Origin: Pseudomonadota bacterium
GTDB lineage: Bacteria; Pseudomonadota; Alphaproteobacteria; Rhizobiales; Hyphomicrobiaceae
Direction of reading: 5' to 3'
Length of the DNA stretch: 5,911 nucleotides
Assembly (NCBI GenBank): GCA_023430315.1
Contig: JAEZAW010000369.1
Coordinates: 1 to 5,911 of the forward strand
The translations under genes were made by a program, and so were the position numbers. Under the pieces are notes generated by a model that had not been told where the DNA came from, did not search any database, and worked only from the letters and a program-made list of their open reading frames with translations. Each line of letters starts with the position of its first letter. Position 1 is the stretch's first letter. Below, piece after piece: positions 5,257-5,911 of the stretch.

Positions 5257-5911
5257 ATGGAGCAGTATGACTATATCGTCGTCGGCGCAGGGTCAGCCGG
5301 CGGTGCACTGGCGGCGCGTCTCAGCGAGAACCCGAAGAACAGCGTCCTGCTCGTCGAAGCTGGCGCAGCAAGCCACATGTACTCCTGGCTGCCGGTCAGC
5401 TTTGGTCTCCTGATCCACAACCCCGCGGCCAACTGGCTCTATGAGTCCGAGCCCGAGGCGTGCACGGGAAACCGGGCGATCCCGGTGCCGCGCGGCAAGC
5501 TGCTCGGCGGATCGAGTTCGATCAACGGTCTGGTTTGGGTGCGTGGCCAGCCGCTCGACTACAATACCTGGGCGCAGATGGGAGCGCGGGGTTGGGCGTG
5601 GAACGACGTCGCGCCGGTCTTCACGAAGATCGAGAACTACGAGGGCGGCCCGGACAACGGGCGCGGCACCGATGGACCGCTGAAGGTATCGGTCGTGCCC
5701 GATCAGAACCCGCTCTACGACGCACTCTTCAAGGCCGGCGAGCAGGCCGGCTTCAAGATCAATCCCGACTACAACAGTGAGGACCAGGAAGGCATCTGCA
5801 AGACGCAGACGAGCATCCATAAAGGTGTGCGCATGAGCGTCGCGCGCGCCTATCTCAAGCCCGCGATGAAGCGGCCGAACCTTCGCGTGGTCACGGACGC
5901 GCCGACGCGCC
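5257..5911 (+). CDS. GMC-family FAD-dependent oxidoreductase, N-terminal 218 codons
   Basis: The 5' part of a glucose-methanol-choline oxidoreductase; family members are about 530-560 residues, so roughly 40% is visible and the gene runs off the right edge. The start has AGGA (5247-5250) 6 nt upstream. The N-terminal FAD-binding Rossmann motif is YIVVGAGSAGGALAARL (6-22, glycines 10, 12 and 15), with the ribose-binding acid E34 in LLVEAG. GMC signature 1 lies at about 79-103: PRGKLLGGSSSINGLVWVRG followed by QPLDY. WNDVAPVFTKIENYEGG continues as in choline dehydrogenase-like alcohol dehydrogenases. Nothing near the signature suggests covalent FAD attachment. Members oxidise alcohols of many kinds, passing electrons to the respiratory chain or oxygen; the substrate-deciding C-terminal half, with the catalytic His pair, is outside the window. 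It is divergent from the 203-residue gene, with a structured 232-bp region between. Confidence 0.95.
   Translation, partial: MEQYDYIVVGAGSAGGALAARLSENPKNSVLLVEAGAASHMYSWLPVSFGLLIHNPAANWLYESEPEACTGNRAIPVPRGKLLGGSSSINGLVWVRGQPLDYNTWAQMGARGWAWNDVAPVFTKIENYEGGPDNGRGTDGPLKVSVVPDQNPLYDALFKAGEQAGFKINPDYNSEDQEGICKTQTSIHKGVRMSVARAYLKPAMKRPNLRVVTDAPTR

Overview
The window is GC-rich, densely coded bacterial chromosomal DNA. Its gene content (MoxR/DUF58/DUF4159 module, divergent DUF1285 gene, M20 hydantoinase/carbamoylase-type hydrolase, GMC oxidoreductase) and protein wording fit an alphaproteobacterium, most likely in the Hyphomicrobiales (Rhizobiales). That placement is an inference from protein similarity and base composition; no rRNA or tRNA gene is present to confirm it.

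Layout. Positions 1-2195 hold a minus-strand operon read right to left: a MoxR-type AAA+ ATPase (1197-2195), a DUF58 protein (131-1078) and the N-terminus of a membrane-anchored DUF4159/BatA-like protein (1-134, running off the left edge). The last two overlap by an ATGA start/stop. The promoter of this operon is readable: a perfect TATAAT placed so that transcription should begin at or next to the A of the moxR start codon, implying a leaderless mRNA. Divergently, on the plus strand, lies a DUF1285 gene (2420-3043) after a 224-bp intergenic region containing a 7-bp perfect inverted repeat.

The right half is metabolic or accessory. A zinc-dependent M20-family amidohydrolase of the N-carbamoyl-amino-acid hydrolase/allantoate amidohydrolase type (3174-4409, GTG start with strong ribosome binding site) is followed, tail to tail with only 3 bp between stop codons, by an unrecognised 203-residue protein on the minus strand (4413-5024). 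After a 232-bp divergent intergenic region with a direct repeat and a GC hairpin comes the first 218 codons of a GMC-family FAD oxidoreductase (5257 to the right edge).

How they work together. MoxR, DUF58 and the DUF4159/BatA-like protein form a known type of chaperone-plus-von-Willebrand-like-domain module thought to act on envelope or metal-dependent protein assembly; partner proteins are unknown here. The M20 hydrolase and GMC oxidoreductase are single catabolic-type enzymes whose substrates cannot be fixed from sequence, and nothing shows that they share a pathway. I see no clear evidence of a previously undescribed system, mobile element, CRISPR array or RNA gene. The points most worth a second look are the leaderless moxR promoter, the orphan 203-residue protein and the structured region upstream of the GMC gene.
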